NCBI RefSeq assembly: GCF_035934735.1
Contig: NZ_CP142396.1
Span: 2,480,001-2,544,000, forward strand
DNA length: 64,000 nt
Direction of reading: 5' to 3'
Source of the DNA: Sedimentibacter sp. MB31-C6
GTDB lineage: Bacteria > Bacillota > Clostridia > Tissierellales > Sedimentibacteraceae
In this document: piece by piece, positions 31,914-41,913 of the stretch
Layout of the letters: the number at the start of each line of letters is the position of its first letter
Numbering within the stretch: the stretch's first letter is position 1
Notes under the pieces: model-generated
The model's database searches: none
What the model saw: the letters and a program-made list of their open reading frames with translations, nothing else
Told to the model about the DNA's origin: nothing
Made by a program: the position numbers and the translations under genes

Positions 31914-33446
31914 ATGTTAGATAAAGCAAAAGAAAAAACATTTAAAAAAGAATTTATACACATTAAAGAAAATTGGTTAATATTTTTAGTGTGTTTTTTT
32001 ATTTCAAGATATAGTATAATTGAAGAAATTTTTCCTTTCGCAATTATAGTTTTAAGTACCTATTGTTATAACAGAGGACCGTCAATATCCATGTTATTGG
32101 TAATGCTTCTAGCAATATTTAGTATTCAATTAAATTTTGTTTATAGTGTAATATTAATTGCTATTTATTTGTTTTTTTATAGTTTTAGAAATGAAGAACA
32201 AAAATCGGTTTTATTAATTTCTGTTTATGGAGCTGCTGTTTTATTTTTTTCAAAAACTGCAATTCTTGTTTTTGGAGAATTTAACATAAATAGCTTTATG
32301 CTTAATATTTTTGAAGCATTATTTATTTTTAGCAGTATAGCATTGATAAATGATGGTATTAAGATTATTAAAGAAAAAAAATATATTAATAGAAAAAAAA
32401 GCATAACTAAATCTAAAGATGAAAGTTCTGAGTTAAACAGAATACCTAAATCTATAATGGAAGCAGCTTCTACTTCAGTTTCAAATGACAAGCCTTTTTT
32501 AATGAAACAAAGAAGAAGTAGAAGTAGTAATAAGAAAAAAAAGTTTAATTTATTTTCGGATAAAGCTAAAAATAAAATAAAGGAACAATTGTTATGGCAA
32601 AATATGAATCTTAAGTTCTTTGAAGTAATGTCAGGAAATGGAGATTCTATTATATTAAGTTTGACTGTAAAAACTGAGAAAACACCGGAAGAAACAGAAG
32701 CGGCTATTGTCCTTATAGTTAGAAATTTAAGCGGTATAAAAGTTAAGTGTGTCGAAAGAGTTATAGCATCTCCAAATTATTATGTGCTTAAATTTAAAAA
32801 TATTAAAAGAGTAAAAATTAGAACTTATAATGCTACTGCAATAAAGGATGGAAGTCCTGTATCAGGTGATTCATTTGCATATGAAGGAAGAAGCGATAAA
32901 TATTATACTGTTCTTTGCGACGGCATTGGTTCAGGGCAAGAAGCCTTTGATGAAAGTAATGTTGCAGTAGATTTATTATCAAGTTTTATAAATGCTGATT
33001 TTTCCGAAGAACAAGTAATAAAAACATTGAATTCTATTTTAATGCTTAAATTTGAGGATGAAAGATACGTAACGTTTGATTTAAATATTATAGATTATAG
33101 TAAAAAGGAAATTCGACTTTACAAAGCTGGAGCAGCACCAACATATATTTTAAGTGGTGGAACAGTAGATAAAATAGTTGGCAAGAGCTTACCGATGGGT
33201 ATACTAGAAAACTTTGATTATAATGTTTTTAAAAGAGTTATTAGAAAGGGCGATATTATTGTAATGATATCTGATGGTATTGTCGACTCCGTAAATATGG
33301 ATGTTAAAAAGTCCTTAGAAAAATATTTAGAGATTATAATGGATAAAGATCCTCAAACAATTGCAAATTCAATATTAAGTTATGCATTAAGAGGTAGAAA
33401 AGAAGTTATGGATGATATGACAGTTTTAGTTACAATAATAGATTAA
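31914..33446 (+). CDS. spoIIE: Stage II sporulation protein E, short form
   Basis: 510 residues. The N-terminus has about six membrane segments (20-150), then a basic linker (150-225) and a PP2C-type phosphatase domain (about 305-510) with metal-binding Asp319 in VSGDSF, Asp336 in CDGIGSGQEA, Asp454 in SDGIVDS and Asp500/Asp501 in MDDMTV. The phosphatase dephosphorylates the anti-anti-sigma SpoIIAA to activate sigma-F in the forespore. Bacillus SpoIIE is over 800 residues with ten membrane spans, so both the membrane part and the central regulatory domain are reduced here. GGGGTGGG precedes the ATG. A single-span terminator follows at 33529. Confidence 0.88.
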   Translation: MLDKAKEKTFKKEFIHIKENWLIFLVCFFISRYSIIEEIFPFAIIVLSTYCYNRGPSISMLLVMLLAIFSIQLNFVYSVILIAIYLFFYSFRNEEQKSVLLISVYGAAVLFFSKTAILVFGEFNINSFMLNIFEALFIFSSIALINDGIKIIKEKKYINRKKSITKSKDESSELNRIPKSIMEAASTSVSNDKPFLMKQRRSRSSNKKKKFNLFSDKAKNKIKEQLLWQNMNLKFFEVMSGNGDSIILSLTVKTEKTPEETEAAIVLIVRNLSGIKVKCVERVIASPNYYVLKFKNIKRVKIRTYNATAIKDGSPVSGDSFAYEGRSDKYYTVLCDGIGSGQEAFDESNVAVDLLSSFINADFSEEQVIKTLNSILMLKFEDERYVTFDLNIIDYSKKEIRLYKAGAAPTYILSGGTVDKIVGKSLPMGILENFDYNVFKRVIRKGDIIVMISDGIVDSVNMDVKKSLEKYLEIIMDKDPQTIANSILSYALRGRKEVMDDMTVLVTIID

Positions 33447-33528
33447 ATATAAATAATAGTGAAGAATCTCTTGAGTATTGAAATCATGAGATTCTTCAAT
33501 TGAATTTAAGAATTACAATAAAGCTTAG

Positions 33529-33552
33529 TTTAGGCGATGCCTAAATTTTTTT
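33529..33552 (+). terminator. Terminator of the yabP-spoIIE region
   Basis: TTTAGGC-GAT-GCCTAAA followed by seven T. Another hairpin without a T-run, GAAGAATCTC / GAGATTCTTC (33461-33497), precedes it. Confidence 0.85.
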
Positions 33553-33631
33553 ATTTAATTTGTGAAATTTATTTTTAAAATATCTATTTTGTGGTATAAT
33601 TTAAGGTATGTAAACATTAATGAGGAATATT

Positions 33632-35026
33632 ATGTATAATTTAGTTAAAAGAAATATATTGGATAAAAATCTAATAAAGAATGGTGATAATATTTTAATA
33701 GGCTTATCAGGCGGGCCTGATTCTATTTTTTTGTTTCATAATTTAAGGTTATTAAAGGAAACATTAAGTTTTAATTTATATGCTTCACATATAAATCATA
33801 TGTATCGTGGACAAGATGCTCAGCATGATGAGGATTTTGTTAGGTCTTTATGTAGTTCCTATGGTATTAAGCTGTTTGTAAAGAGAAAAAATGCTTCGGA
33901 TTATGCTAATGAACTCAAAGTTACAGAAGAAGAAGCTGGTAGAATACTGAGGTATAACTTTTTTAGGGAAAATTTAAATGAAATAGGTGGAGGAAAAATA
34001 GCTGTAGCTCATAATCTTAATGACCAAGCAGAAACTGTTTTGCAACGAATCATAAGAGGAAGCGGAATCGATGGGTTAAGTGCTATGTCATTTATTAAAG
34101 ATGATTTAATCAGACCAATATTAAATGTTCAAAGATATGAAATAGAAAAATACTTGTATGATAATAACTATGAATTTTGCATAGATAAAACAAATAGTCA
34201 GGATATTTACGGAAGAAATAAGATTAGATTAAACTTAATACCTTATCTTGAAAAGGACTTTAATCCCAATATTCAGAATACATTATATAGAATGTCTGAA
34301 GTAATGAAAAGGGACAGTAAAATAATCTCAAAGTATATTAATTCTAAGTATAAAGATTCTTTATTAGAAGTGGATAATAATAAAGTTGTTTTAGATTTTG
34401 AGAAATTAAAAAGTATGGAAGATTATGAAACAGGAAGAATTATTAGGCAAGGGATAGAGGAATTAAAGGGAAATACTAATAATATTGAAATGAAGCATAT
34501 TGAATATATTAATGAATTTATAAAAAATGGGAAGACAGGAAAAACAATAAATTTAACAGAAGGGTTTACAATTAGTATAAGCTATGGTAAATTTATTGTT
34601 AGGAAAATTGTTGAAAATACTTCTAGCTTTATATATAATATTATAACGGATGAACCTATATTTATTAAAGAGGTAGGTAAGACTATATTACTTAAAGTAT
34701 TGGAATATGAAGAGTTTAATCCTAAAGATAATTTAGGTATAAGTCTTGATTATGGTCTTATTGAAGGAAAATTAAAAGTAAGAAATAGGAGACATGGAGA
34801 TAGTATTGTTCCTTGTGGCATGAAAGGTAGCAAAAAGATAAAGGATATATTTATTGATATGAAAGTTCCTACTTTTGAAAGAGACAAAAAGTTAATAATA
34901 GCTGATGACTGTAATATATTATGGTTGGAAGGTTTTAGAATTCATAACAGATATAAAGTTTCATCTTCAACAAAAAAAATATTAAACATAACTGTATGGG
35001 AGGACAAAAATGAACAAGGATATTAA
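33632..35026 (+). CDS. tilS: tRNA(Ile)-lysidine synthase TilS
   Basis: 464 residues. The PP-loop SGGPDS lies at residues 26-31, followed by HINHMYRGQDAQHDEDFV, then AHNLNDQAETVL and RGSGIDGLSAM, all conserved. The enzyme converts C34 of tRNA(Ile2) to lysidine with ATP and lysine, which is essential for AUA decoding, and AUA is common in this genome. ATG 33632 is preferred because GAGGA lies between it and an in-frame ATG at 33620. The tilS-hpt-ftsH order is conserved in Firmicutes; hpt begins 17 bases inside this gene. Confidence 0.93.
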   Translation: MYNLVKRNILDKNLIKNGDNILIGLSGGPDSIFLFHNLRLLKETLSFNLYASHINHMYRGQDAQHDEDFVRSLCSSYGIKLFVKRKNASDYANELKVTEEEAGRILRYNFFRENLNEIGGGKIAVAHNLNDQAETVLQRIIRGSGIDGLSAMSFIKDDLIRPILNVQRYEIEKYLYDNNYEFCIDKTNSQDIYGRNKIRLNLIPYLEKDFNPNIQNTLYRMSEVMKRDSKIISKYINSKYKDSLLEVDNNKVVLDFEKLKSMEDYETGRIIRQGIEELKGNTNNIEMKHIEYINEFIKNGKTGKTINLTEGFTISISYGKFIVRKIVENTSSFIYNIITDEPIFIKEVGKTILLKVLEYEEFNPKDNLGISLDYGLIEGKLKVRNRRHGDSIVPCGMKGSKKIKDIFIDMKVPTFERDKKLIIADDCNILWLEGFRIHNRYKVSSSTKKILNITVWEDKNEQGY

Positions 35027-35549
35027 AGAAATACTTATTGATGAAGATATATTACAATCTAAAGTCAGAGAACTTGGAATGAAAATAACAGAAGATTATA
35101 GAGGTAAGGACTTGCATTTGATATGTGTTTTAAAAGGTGCTGTTATTTTTTTAAGTGATTTGATGAAAAGAATTGAGCTACCTTTAGATATAGATTTTAT
35201 GGCTATTTCAAGTTATGGTTCAGGGACTAAGTCCTCTGGAGTAGTAAGAATCTTAAAGGATTTAGATGCTGGAATAGAAGGGAAAGATGTATTAATAGTT
35301 GAAGATATAATTGATTCAGGATTGACTTTGTCATATTTAATGGAAAATTTAAAGGCTAGAGGTCCTAAATCAGTTGAAATATGTACTATTTTAGATAAAC
35401 CAAGTAGAAGGACTATCGATTTAAATATTAAATATACTGGCTTCCAAGTTCCAGATGAATTTGTAGTTGGTTATGGTCTGGATTATGATGAAAAGTACAG
35501 AAATCTGCCTTATATAGCAGTATTAAAAGAAGAAATTTATAGTAATTAA
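35010..35549 (+). CDS. hpt: Hypoxanthine phosphoribosyltransferase
   Basis: 179 residues. The PRPP-binding loop VEDIIDSGLT (residues 97-106) and YGSGTKSSG (69-77) identify the purine salvage enzyme that makes IMP or GMP from hypoxanthine or guanine. It overlaps the end of tilS by 17 bases with GGGAGG in the tilS coding region as its ribosome site. The gap to ftsH is 98 bases and contains the GAGGAGG site and a possible promoter, so ftsH may have its own transcript. Confidence 0.93.
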   Translation: MNKDIKEILIDEDILQSKVRELGMKITEDYRGKDLHLICVLKGAVIFLSDLMKRIELPLDIDFMAISSYGSGTKSSGVVRILKDLDAGIEGKDVLIVEDIIDSGLTLSYLMENLKARGPKSVEICTILDKPSRRTIDLNIKYTGFQVPDEFVVGYGLDYDEKYRNLPYIAVLKEEIYSN

Positions 35550-35647
35550 GAATTTGTATTGTAGAATTAACTATAGTAATTAAAATAAAATTATGATACA
35601 ATTTATTATCAAAACGCACAGTCTTATGGACTGAGAGGAGGCTGTAA

Positions 35648-37471
35648 TTGAAAGGTTTTATGAGAAGCATCGCTATGTATATAGTTATTTTTATTGTTAT
35701 TATTCTGTTGGCTCAAAATATGATAGATCCATCATCAGAAGACAATAAAATATCATATAGCGAGCTAATAGTTCAAATACAAAATAACAATATTAAGTCA
35801 CTGTCATTTACTGAAAGTGACGTAAAGGGAGTATTTAAAGATGATTCATCTTTTACTTCGTATGTACCTACTATTTTCTTGTTTTCTTCAAGTTTCTATG
35901 ATAATTATCTTATGGAAAAGGTTGAAACTGGTGAGATAGTTATTGAAGGGGAGCCTGTACCGGCTACACCTTTCTGGGTTCAAATATTACCTACTGTAGG
36001 GATGCTTGTTCTTTTGGGAGTTTTATGGTTTGTTTTCATGAAACAATCTCAAGGCGGAGGTGCTGGTAAAGCCATGTCCTTTGGAAAGAGTAAAGCAAAG
36101 TTGCATAAGGAAGAGGACCCTAGTAAAAAAATTACTTTTGATGATGTTGCAGGTTTAGATGAAGAAAAAGAAGAATTAAGTGAAATTGTTGATTTTTTAA
36201 AAACCCCATCAAAATTTGTGAATCTTGGAGCGCGTATACCTAAAGGTGTTTTACTTGTAGGACCTCCTGGAACTGGTAAAACATATTTATCAAAATCTGT
36301 ATCTGGAGAAGCTGGAGTACCTTTTTTTAGCATAAGTGGTTCTGATTTTGTAGAAATGTTTGTTGGTGTTGGAGCATCAAGGGTTAGAGATTTATTCGAG
36401 CAAGCTAAAAAAAATGCACCATGTATAGTATTTATAGATGAAATTGATGCTGTTGGTAGAAGAAGAGGCGCTGGAATGGGTGGCGGAAATGACGAAAGAG
36501 AACAGACATTAAATCAATTATTGGTTGAAATGGATGGATTCTCAGGTAATGAAGGAATTATTATTATTGCTGCAACGAACAGACCTGATATTCTAGACCC
36601 AGCATTAATGAGACCAGGTAGATTTGACAGACAAGTTCATGTTGGATTGCCAGATGTAAGAGCTAGGGAAGAAATTTTGAAAATTCATGTTAAAAAGAAG
36701 CCTTTAGCTGAAGACATCGATTTAGAAATAGTTGCAAAGCGTACACCTGGTTTTACACCTGCAGATTTAGAAAATGCTATGAATGAAGCAGCTTTGTTAA
36801 CTGCAAGGCAAAATAAAGAATTGATAACTATGGATATTATTGAAGAGGCTATTACAAAGGTAATAGCAGGTCCAGAGAAAAGAAGTAAAGTAATAAGTGA
36901 GAATGAAAAGAAATTGACAGCATACCATGAGGCTGGTCATGCAGTTGTTGCTAGATTGTCATCTAAGAAAGATCCTGTTCATATGATTACAATAATACCT
37001 AGAGGTGGTGCTGGAGGATTTACTATGTACCTTCCGGAAGAGGATAAATCATATGCTTCAAAGGCAGACATGGAAGACAATATTGTTCGCTTATTAGGAG
37101 GAAGAGTAGCAGAAAAATTGGCACTTGATGATATTTCAACAGGAGCATCTAACGATATAGAAAGAGCAACTAAAATTGCTCGGGCTATGGTTACTACTTA
37201 TGGTATGAGTGATAAACTTGGTCCAATGGCTTATGGAACAAATGATGATGAAGTATTTTTAGGCAGAGATTTTAATAAAATTAGGAATTACAGTGAAGAA
37301 GTTGCTGCAAAGATAGACGACGAAATGCGAACGATTATAGATACTGCATATCTGAAGACAGAAAAGTTATTAAGTGAAAATATGGAAAAATTAGAAAGGG
37401 TTGCACAAGCTCTTCTTGAAAAAGAAACAATAACGGGGAAAGAATTCGAAACATTGTTTGAAGGAGTTTAA
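35648..37471 (+). CDS. ftsH: ATP-dependent zinc metalloprotease FtsH
   Basis: 607 residues, full-length. Two membrane segments (8-22 and 111-130) enclose an extracytoplasmic domain. The AAA module has Walker A GPPGTGKT (205-212), Walker [10 protein letters not shown], pore FVG (238-240) and the [11 protein letters not shown]. The zinc site is HEAGH (427-431). It degrades membrane and regulatory proteins as a hexamer. A TTG start is chosen: GGAGG lies six bases ahead and the N-terminus fits the family. It follows tilS-hpt as in other Firmicutes and has a terminator. A shorter paralogue is at 46-47.6 kb. Confidence 0.95.
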   Translation: MKGFMRSIAMYIVIFIVIILLAQNMIDPSSEDNKISYSELIVQIQNNNIKSLSFTESDVKGVFKDDSSFTSYVPTIFLFSSSFYDNYLMEKVETGEIVIEGEPVPATPFWVQILPTVGMLVLLGVLWFVFMKQSQGGGAGKAMSFGKSKAKLHKEEDPSKKITFDDVAGLDEEKEELSEIVDFLKTPSKFVNLGARIPKGVLLVGPPGTGKTYLSKSVSGEAGVPFFSISGSDFVEMFVGVGASRVRDLFEQAKKNAPCIVFIDEIDAVGRRRGAGMGGGNDEREQTLNQLLVEMDGFSGNEGIIIIAATNRPDILDPALMRPGRFDRQVHVGLPDVRAREEILKIHVKKKPLAEDIDLEIVAKRTPGFTPADLENAMNEAALLTARQNKELITMDIIEEAITKVIAGPEKRSKVISENEKKLTAYHEAGHAVVARLSSKKDPVHMITIIPRGGAGGFTMYLPEEDKSYASKADMEDNIVRLLGGRVAEKLALDDISTGASNDIERATKIARAMVTTYGMSDKLGPMAYGTNDDEVFLGRDFNKIRNYSEEVAAKIDDEMRTIIDTAYLKTEKLLSENMEKLERVAQALLEKETITGKEFETLFEGV

Positions 37472-37493
37472 TTTAATACAATTTTAACAGTAA

Positions 37494-37523
37494 GGGCGAG
37501 ATCATAATCTCGCCCTTTGTTTT
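37494..37523 (+). terminator. Terminator of ftsH
   Basis: GGGCGAGAT-CATA-ATCTCGCCC, perfect nine-bp stem, then TTTGTTTTTT. Confidence 0.9.
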
Positions 37524-37535
37524 TTAAAATAACAG

Positions 37536-37886
37536 TTAGCATCTAATAGGTTCTTCAGTATCTGTTGCTACTATAACACAATGTCTATGTCCATCGTTGC
37601 AAGATGTAGGATCTTTTATTAAGTGAATGTGTTCACCAAAACCTGATTGTATAGCTGGACCAGTTTTTCCACAAAACTTGTGACAATGGCAATCATCAAT
37701 GCTAGTTTTAAATTCTACTTCATGAATGTGACTATCTCTGCAAGGAATCGCCCTACCTGTTGTAGTTTCAAAACAATGGGTGTGTCTGTCGCGGCCTCTA
37801 CCTGCTGGTGAAACTAAACCTTCTACATCATGTACATGTTGTTTTGAATAATCAGATTGTATATTGTTATCATTGCTATAACTCAT
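37536..37886 (-). CDS. YmaF-family His-rich protein
   Basis: 116 residues, soluble, no signal peptide. The repeated HxHE/HxHK spacing (QHVHDVEG, DRHTHCFE, DSHIHEVE, CHCHKFCGKTGPAI, EHIHLIKD, DGHRHCV) is the YmaF signature. About a dozen histidines plus six cysteines suggest metal binding, but the family function is not known. GGAGCATGCG lies before the ATG. It converges on ftsH across a terminator and is monocistronic. YmaF-type proteins occur in spore formers, so a spore role is possible. Confidence 0.8.
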   Translation of the reverse strand: MSYSNDNNIQSDYSKQHVHDVEGLVSPAGRGRDRHTHCFETTTGRAIPCRDSHIHEVEFKTSIDDCHCHKFCGKTGPAIQSGFGEHIHLIKDPTSCNDGHRHCVIVATDTEEPIRC

Positions 37887-38298
37887 TTCGCATGCTCCTT
37901 TAATTTCATGTTTACCACCTTTATTAGTGGCATTTTGATTAACTTATAATGGTTGTACTAAATATTTCTATAATATAATATGTACAAATTACTCATATGT
38001 GATTGAAATATATAGTGCAAATTAACAAAAAATGGATTTGAGCTATGACAGCACATAAAAATAATTTTTATTTGTAAGGATTTTAAATAGTTTAAATAAA
38101 TATAATAAAACATTGTCAATGTTGAAATATTAATGAATTTTTTAATTGCTAGGATGCGTGGATGATTTTATGTTGCAATTTTTAATGCAAGTTTAAAAAA
38201 AGGGAAATCTTTTTGACGGAATATCTTGCAAATTTAATTAATTTGGATTATATTAATTAAAGAATATACTTGTTAAAGCTCAATAAATGGAGGTAAGC
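37887..38298. other. 412-base intergenic region upstream of methylmalonyl-CoA mutase
   Basis: No open frame with a ribosome site was seen. It must hold the promoters of the divergent ymaF and mcm genes. A loose inverted repeat TTAATTAAT / ATTAATTAA (38234-38260) lies 40 bases before the mutase start and could be an operator, but in such AT-rich DNA it may be chance. Confidence 0.4.
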
Positions 38299-39978
38299 AT
38301 GTTGGAAAAAGAAAAACTTTCTCAGTTAAAAACAGCAAGAGAAGATTGGGAAGAAAAGGTATTAAACAAATCACTTAGTAAAAAACCAGAAAGCAAGGCT
38401 GAGTTTAAAACTGGCTCAGGAGATAATGTAGAAAGACTTTATACTCCGGAAGATATAACAGATATTGATTATGAAAATGAAATTGGTTATCCTGGTCAAT
38501 ATCCATTTACCAGAGGTTATCAGCCTACTATGTACAGAGGTAAAAATTGGACTATGAGGATGTATGCAGGGTTTGCTACTGCAGAAAAATCAAATGAAAG
38601 ATACAAATATCTAGTTGATCAAGGTTCAACTGGTTTATCTGTAGCTTTTGATTTACCTACTCAAATTGGTTATGATTCAGATCATTCGTTATCACAAGGT
38701 GAAGTTGGTAAGGTTGGTGTTGCCATAGATTCATTAAAAGATATGGAAATACTTTTTGATGGGATTCCTTTGGATAAAGTTAGTACATCTATGACTATAA
38801 ATGCACCTGCTGCAGTTCTTTTAGCTATGTATATAGCAGTTGCAGAAAAACAGGGTGTAACTCCAGATAAATTAAGAGGTACAATTCAAAATGATATATT
38901 AAAAGAATACATAGCAAGGGGAACATATATATTCCCTACAGAACCATCAATGAGATTAATTACTAATATATTTGAATATTGCTCTAAAGAAGTTCCAAAA
39001 TGGAATACAATTAGTATATCAGGATATCACATTAGAGAAGCAGGCTCAACTGCTGCACAAGAAGTAGGTTTTACTTTAGCTGATGGTATTGCATATGTTG
39101 AAGCTGCAATTAAAGCAGGGCTTGATGTTGACACTTTTGCGCCTAGATTATCATTCTTCTTTAATGCACATAATGACTTACTTGAAGAGGTAGCTAAATT
39201 TAGAGCTGCAAGAAGACTATGGGCAAAAATAATGAAAGATAGATTTAAAGCAAAAAATGAAAAATCAATGATGTTAAAGTTCCATACTCAGACAGCTGGT
39301 TGTACTCTTACAGCTCAACAGCCTGATAATAATATTATAAGAGTTGCAATGCAGGCTCTAGCAGCAGTTTTAGGAGGTACTCAATCCTTGCATACAAATT
39401 CTAGAGATGAAGCATTAGCTCTTCCAGCTGAGTCTTCAGTAACAATTGCATTGAGAACACAACAAATAATTGCAAATGAAACAGGTGTTACTAATACTGT
39501 AGACCCATTAGCTGGTTCTTATTATATTGAAGCTAAAACTAAAGAAATAGAAGAAAAAGCTATGGAATATATAAGTAAGATAGACGATTTAGGAGGAGCA
39601 CCTAGGGCAATCGACCTTGGTTTCATCCAAAAAGAAATAACTGATTCTGCTTATCAATATCAAATGGAAATAGAATCTGAAGATAGAATAGTGGTTGGAG
39701 TTAATAAATTCCAAGTAAAAGAAGATTCTCCTAAAGGTTTGTTAAAAGTTGATCCAATTGTAGGAGAAATGCAGAAAAAGAAAATTGAAGATGTTAAAGC
39801 AGCAAGAAACAATGATGCAGTAAAAGAAAAACTTGAAGCATTGAGAAAAGCTTGTGAAGGTACTGAAAATGTAATGCCATTTATTTTATCAGCAGTTAGA
39901 GAATATGCTACTCTTGGTGAAATATGTGGAGTTATGAGAGAAGTTTTTGGAGAATATGAGCAGGCAGTACTGCTTTAA
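38299..39978 (+). CDS. Methylmalonyl-CoA mutase, catalytic subunit
   Basis: 559 residues forming the TIM-barrel substrate domain without the B12 domain. [17 protein letters not shown] (with the active-site Tyr), the [13 protein letters not shown] loop and the [10 protein letters not shown] region are conserved. It interconverts succinyl-CoA and (R)-methylmalonyl-CoA by a radical mechanism together with the small B12 subunit encoded next. ATG 38299 is chosen because GGAGG at 38289 lies between it and an in-frame ATG at 38287. The operon continues with the B12 subunit, MeaB and the epimerase, so it is a complete module. Confidence 0.93.
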   Translation: MLEKEKLSQLKTAREDWEEKVLNKSLSKKPESKAEFKTGSGDNVERLYTPEDITDIDYENEIGYPGQYPFTRGYQPTMYRGKNWTMRMYAGFATAEKSNERYKYLVDQGSTGLSVAFDLPTQIGYDSDHSLSQGEVGKVGVAIDSLKDMEILFDGIPLDKVSTSMTINAPAAVLLAMYIAVAEKQGVTPDKLRGTIQNDILKEYIARGTYIFPTEPSMRLITNIFEYCSKEVPKWNTISISGYHIREAGSTAAQEVGFTLADGIAYVEAAIKAGLDVDTFAPRLSFFFNAHNDLLEEVAKFRAARRLWAKIMKDRFKAKNEKSMMLKFHTQTAGCTLTAQQPDNNIIRVAMQALAAVLGGTQSLHTNSRDEALALPAESSVTIALRTQQIIANETGVTNTVDPLAGSYYIEAKTKEIEEKAMEYISKIDDLGGAPRAIDLGFIQKEITDSAYQYQMEIESEDRIVVGVNKFQVKEDSPKGLLKVDPIVGEMQKKKIEDVKAARNNDAVKEKLEALRKACEGTENVMPFILSAVREYATLGEICGVMREVFGEYEQAVLL

Positions 39979-39996
39979 TGTATAGGAGGATGAAAG

Positions 39997-40389
39997 ATGA
40001 GTAAACAAATCAGAGTTTTAGTAGCTAAACCAGGTCTTGATGGACATGATAGAGGAGCAAAGTTAATTGCACGAGCTTTAAGAGATGCTGGAATGGAAGT
40101 TATATATACAGGTTTAAGACAAACACCTGAACAAATAGTTGCAGCAGCTATTCAAGAAGATGTTAATGTAATAGGAATGAGTATATTGTCTGGAGCACAT
40201 AATCATTTATTCCCAAAAGTTGTTGAGCTTTTAAAAGAACAAGGAGTTAATGATATTTTAGTAGTTGGAGGCGGTGTAATTCCTGATGATGATATACCAG
40301 GATTAAAAGATGCTGGTATTGCAGAAATATTTACTCCAGGAACAACTACTACAAAGATGATAGAATACATTAAAAGTAACGTTAAATGA
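39997..40389 (+). CDS. Methylmalonyl-CoA mutase, B12-binding subunit
   Basis: 130 residues, a flavodoxin-like cobalamin domain. DGHDRG (residues 15-20) with His17 supplies the lower cobalt ligand, [12 protein letters not shown] and [11 protein letters not shown] follow. This domain is the C-terminal part of fused mutases and is a separate protein here, as in archaea and some anaerobes. It begins 19 bases after the catalytic subunit with AGGAGG ahead. A degraded repeat element separates it from meaB. Confidence 0.93.
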   Translation: MSKQIRVLVAKPGLDGHDRGAKLIARALRDAGMEVIYTGLRQTPEQIVAAAIQEDVNVIGMSILSGAHNHLFPKVVELLKEQGVNDILVVGGGVIPDDDIPGLKDAGIAEIFTPGTTTTKMIEYIKSNVK

Positions 40390-40418
40390 TAAATACAATG
40401 AATATAACATATTAAAAT

Positions 40419-40469
40419 GTAGGGGACGCATTGTATGCGTCCCGCAGTTTGCAATAATGCTAATTCTAC
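40419..40469. repeat. Degraded copy of the two-hairpin dispersed repeat
   Basis: GTAG end, perfect hairpin GGGACGCAT-TGT-ATGCGTCCC (40423-40443), then a decayed second hairpin (GTTTGCAATAATGC) and CTAC end. It sits inside the mcm operon between the B12 subunit and meaB. Confidence 0.8.
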
Positions 40470-40487
40470 GTTTAAGGTGGTGACAAA

Positions 40488-41435
40488 TTGGAATTTAAGG
40501 AATTAATACAGCAAATGCTTACTGGAAATAAGAGAGCATGTGCTCGACTTATAACTGCAGTTGAAAACAATCATGAAGAAGCGGAAAAAATTATAAGAGA
40601 TATACATCAATATACAGGGAATGCACATATTATAGGTATTACAGGACCTCCTGGTGCAGGTAAGAGCACACTAACTGATAAAATGGTGAAAGCTTTACTT
40701 AAAGAGGGCAAAAAGGTTGGTATTATTGCTGTAGATCCTACTAGTCCTTATTCTGGTGGTTCAATACTAGGTGATAGAATTCGTATGCAGGATTTAGCTC
40801 TTAATCCAAATGTTTTTATTAGAAGCATGGGTACTAGAGGGTACCTTGGAGGACTATCGAAGTATACTAAGAATGCAGTCAAAATACTTGATGCTGCAGG
40901 GTATGATTATATTATTATTGAAACAGTTGGTGTTGGTCAATCTGAAGTTGATATAGTAAAAACAGCTGATACAATATTAATGGTTATGGTGCCTGGCCTA
41001 GGAGACGATATTCAGTCTATAAAAGCAGGAATCATGGAGATAGGAGATATTTTTGTTATAAATAAAAGCGATTTATTTGGAGCTGATCGTACTGCTACTG
41101 AAATAAGTATGATGCTTGACTTAAATCAAAATATTGAACGCAGACCTCCTATTGTTATGGTTACAGCTGTAAAAAATGAAGGTATTGATAAGCTAATTGA
41201 GGAAACTAATGAACATATAAATTATTTGAAGGAAAGCGGTAAGTTTTTTGAAAGACGAAGAAATAATCTTAAAATAGAAATTGTTGAATTAATTGAAACT
41301 GAGTTAAGAAAAATAGTTATTTCACATACTGATAGTGAAAACAAGTTAGATAGTAAGGTAATAGAAATATTAAACAAAGAGAAAAATGTATATGACGTAA
41401 GAGATGAATTTTTAGAGTCGATTGCAAAAAAGTAG
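40488..41435 (+). CDS. meaB: Methylmalonyl-CoA mutase-associated GTPase MeaB
   Basis: 315-residue G3E/SIMIBI GTPase. The Walker A GPPGAGKST (residues 53-61), the VDPTSPYSGGSILGDRIRM switch region and NKSD base motif identify MeaB, which gates loading of adenosylcobalamin and protects the mutase from inactivation. A TTG start follows the AAGGTGG site. It lies 98 bases behind the B12 subunit, with a repeat element in the gap. Its stop is followed after 11 bases by the epimerase gene. Confidence 0.92.
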   Translation: MEFKELIQQMLTGNKRACARLITAVENNHEEAEKIIRDIHQYTGNAHIIGITGPPGAGKSTLTDKMVKALLKEGKKVGIIAVDPTSPYSGGSILGDRIRMQDLALNPNVFIRSMGTRGYLGGLSKYTKNAVKILDAAGYDYIIIETVGVGQSEVDIVKTADTILMVMVPGLGDDIQSIKAGIMEIGDIFVINKSDLFGADRTATEISMMLDLNQNIERRPPIVMVTAVKNEGIDKLIEETNEHINYLKESGKFFERRRNNLKIEIVELIETELRKIVISHTDSENKLDSKVIEILNKEKNVYDVRDEFLESIAKK

Positions 41436-41446
41436 GAGGTAATTAA

Positions 41447-41848
41447 ATGGTAAAAAAAGTTGATCATATAGGGATAGCTGTTAAAAATTTGGATGAAACG
41501 TTGAAATTCTATGAAGAAATACTTGGGCTCAAAGCAGCAGGTAAAGAAGTTGTTGATGAGCAAAAAGTTACAGTAGCCTTTTTACCTATTGGAGATACTG
41601 AAGTTGAACTTTTAGAATCAACTACTGAAGATGGAGCCATTGCAAAATTTATAGCAAAAAATGGTGAAGGTGTTCAGCATATAGCATATAAAGTAGACAA
41701 TATAGAAGAAGCTATTGCTGAGATGAAGAAAAAGGGAATTAGAATGATTGATGAAAAACCAAGATATGGTGCTGGAGGAGCAAAAATAGCTTTCTGTCAT
41801 CCAAAAAGCACATATGGAGTTTTGTTGGAACTATGTCAAAGAGATTAA
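41447..41848 (+). CDS. mce: Methylmalonyl-CoA epimerase
   Basis: 133 residues of the vicinal-oxygen-chelate fold. The metal ligands are His7 ([10 protein letters not shown]), His near 81 in VQHIAYKV, and Glu in VLLELC near the C-terminus; a further Glu in DTEVELLES fits. It interconverts (R)- and (S)-methylmalonyl-CoA and so links the mutase to propionyl-CoA carboxylation or decarboxylation. AGGAGG precedes the ATG. It ends the operon, and a strong terminator follows. Confidence 0.92.
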   Translation: MVKKVDHIGIAVKNLDETLKFYEEILGLKAAGKEVVDEQKVTVAFLPIGDTEVELLESTTEDGAIAKFIAKNGEGVQHIAYKVDNIEEAIAEMKKKGIRMIDEKPRYGAGGAKIAFCHPKSTYGVLLELCQRD

Positions 41849-41862
41849 ATAATTGAATATTA

Positions 41863-41888
41863 AAAGGACGGCAATGCCGTCCTTTTTT
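41863..41888 (+). terminator. Terminator of the mcm operon
   Basis: AAAAGGACGGC-AAT-GCCGTCCTTTT then more T; near-symmetrical, so it may serve the converging gene too. Confidence 0.9.
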
Positions 41889-41913
41889 TATTTTTAATAT
41901 TAATTCATGCATA

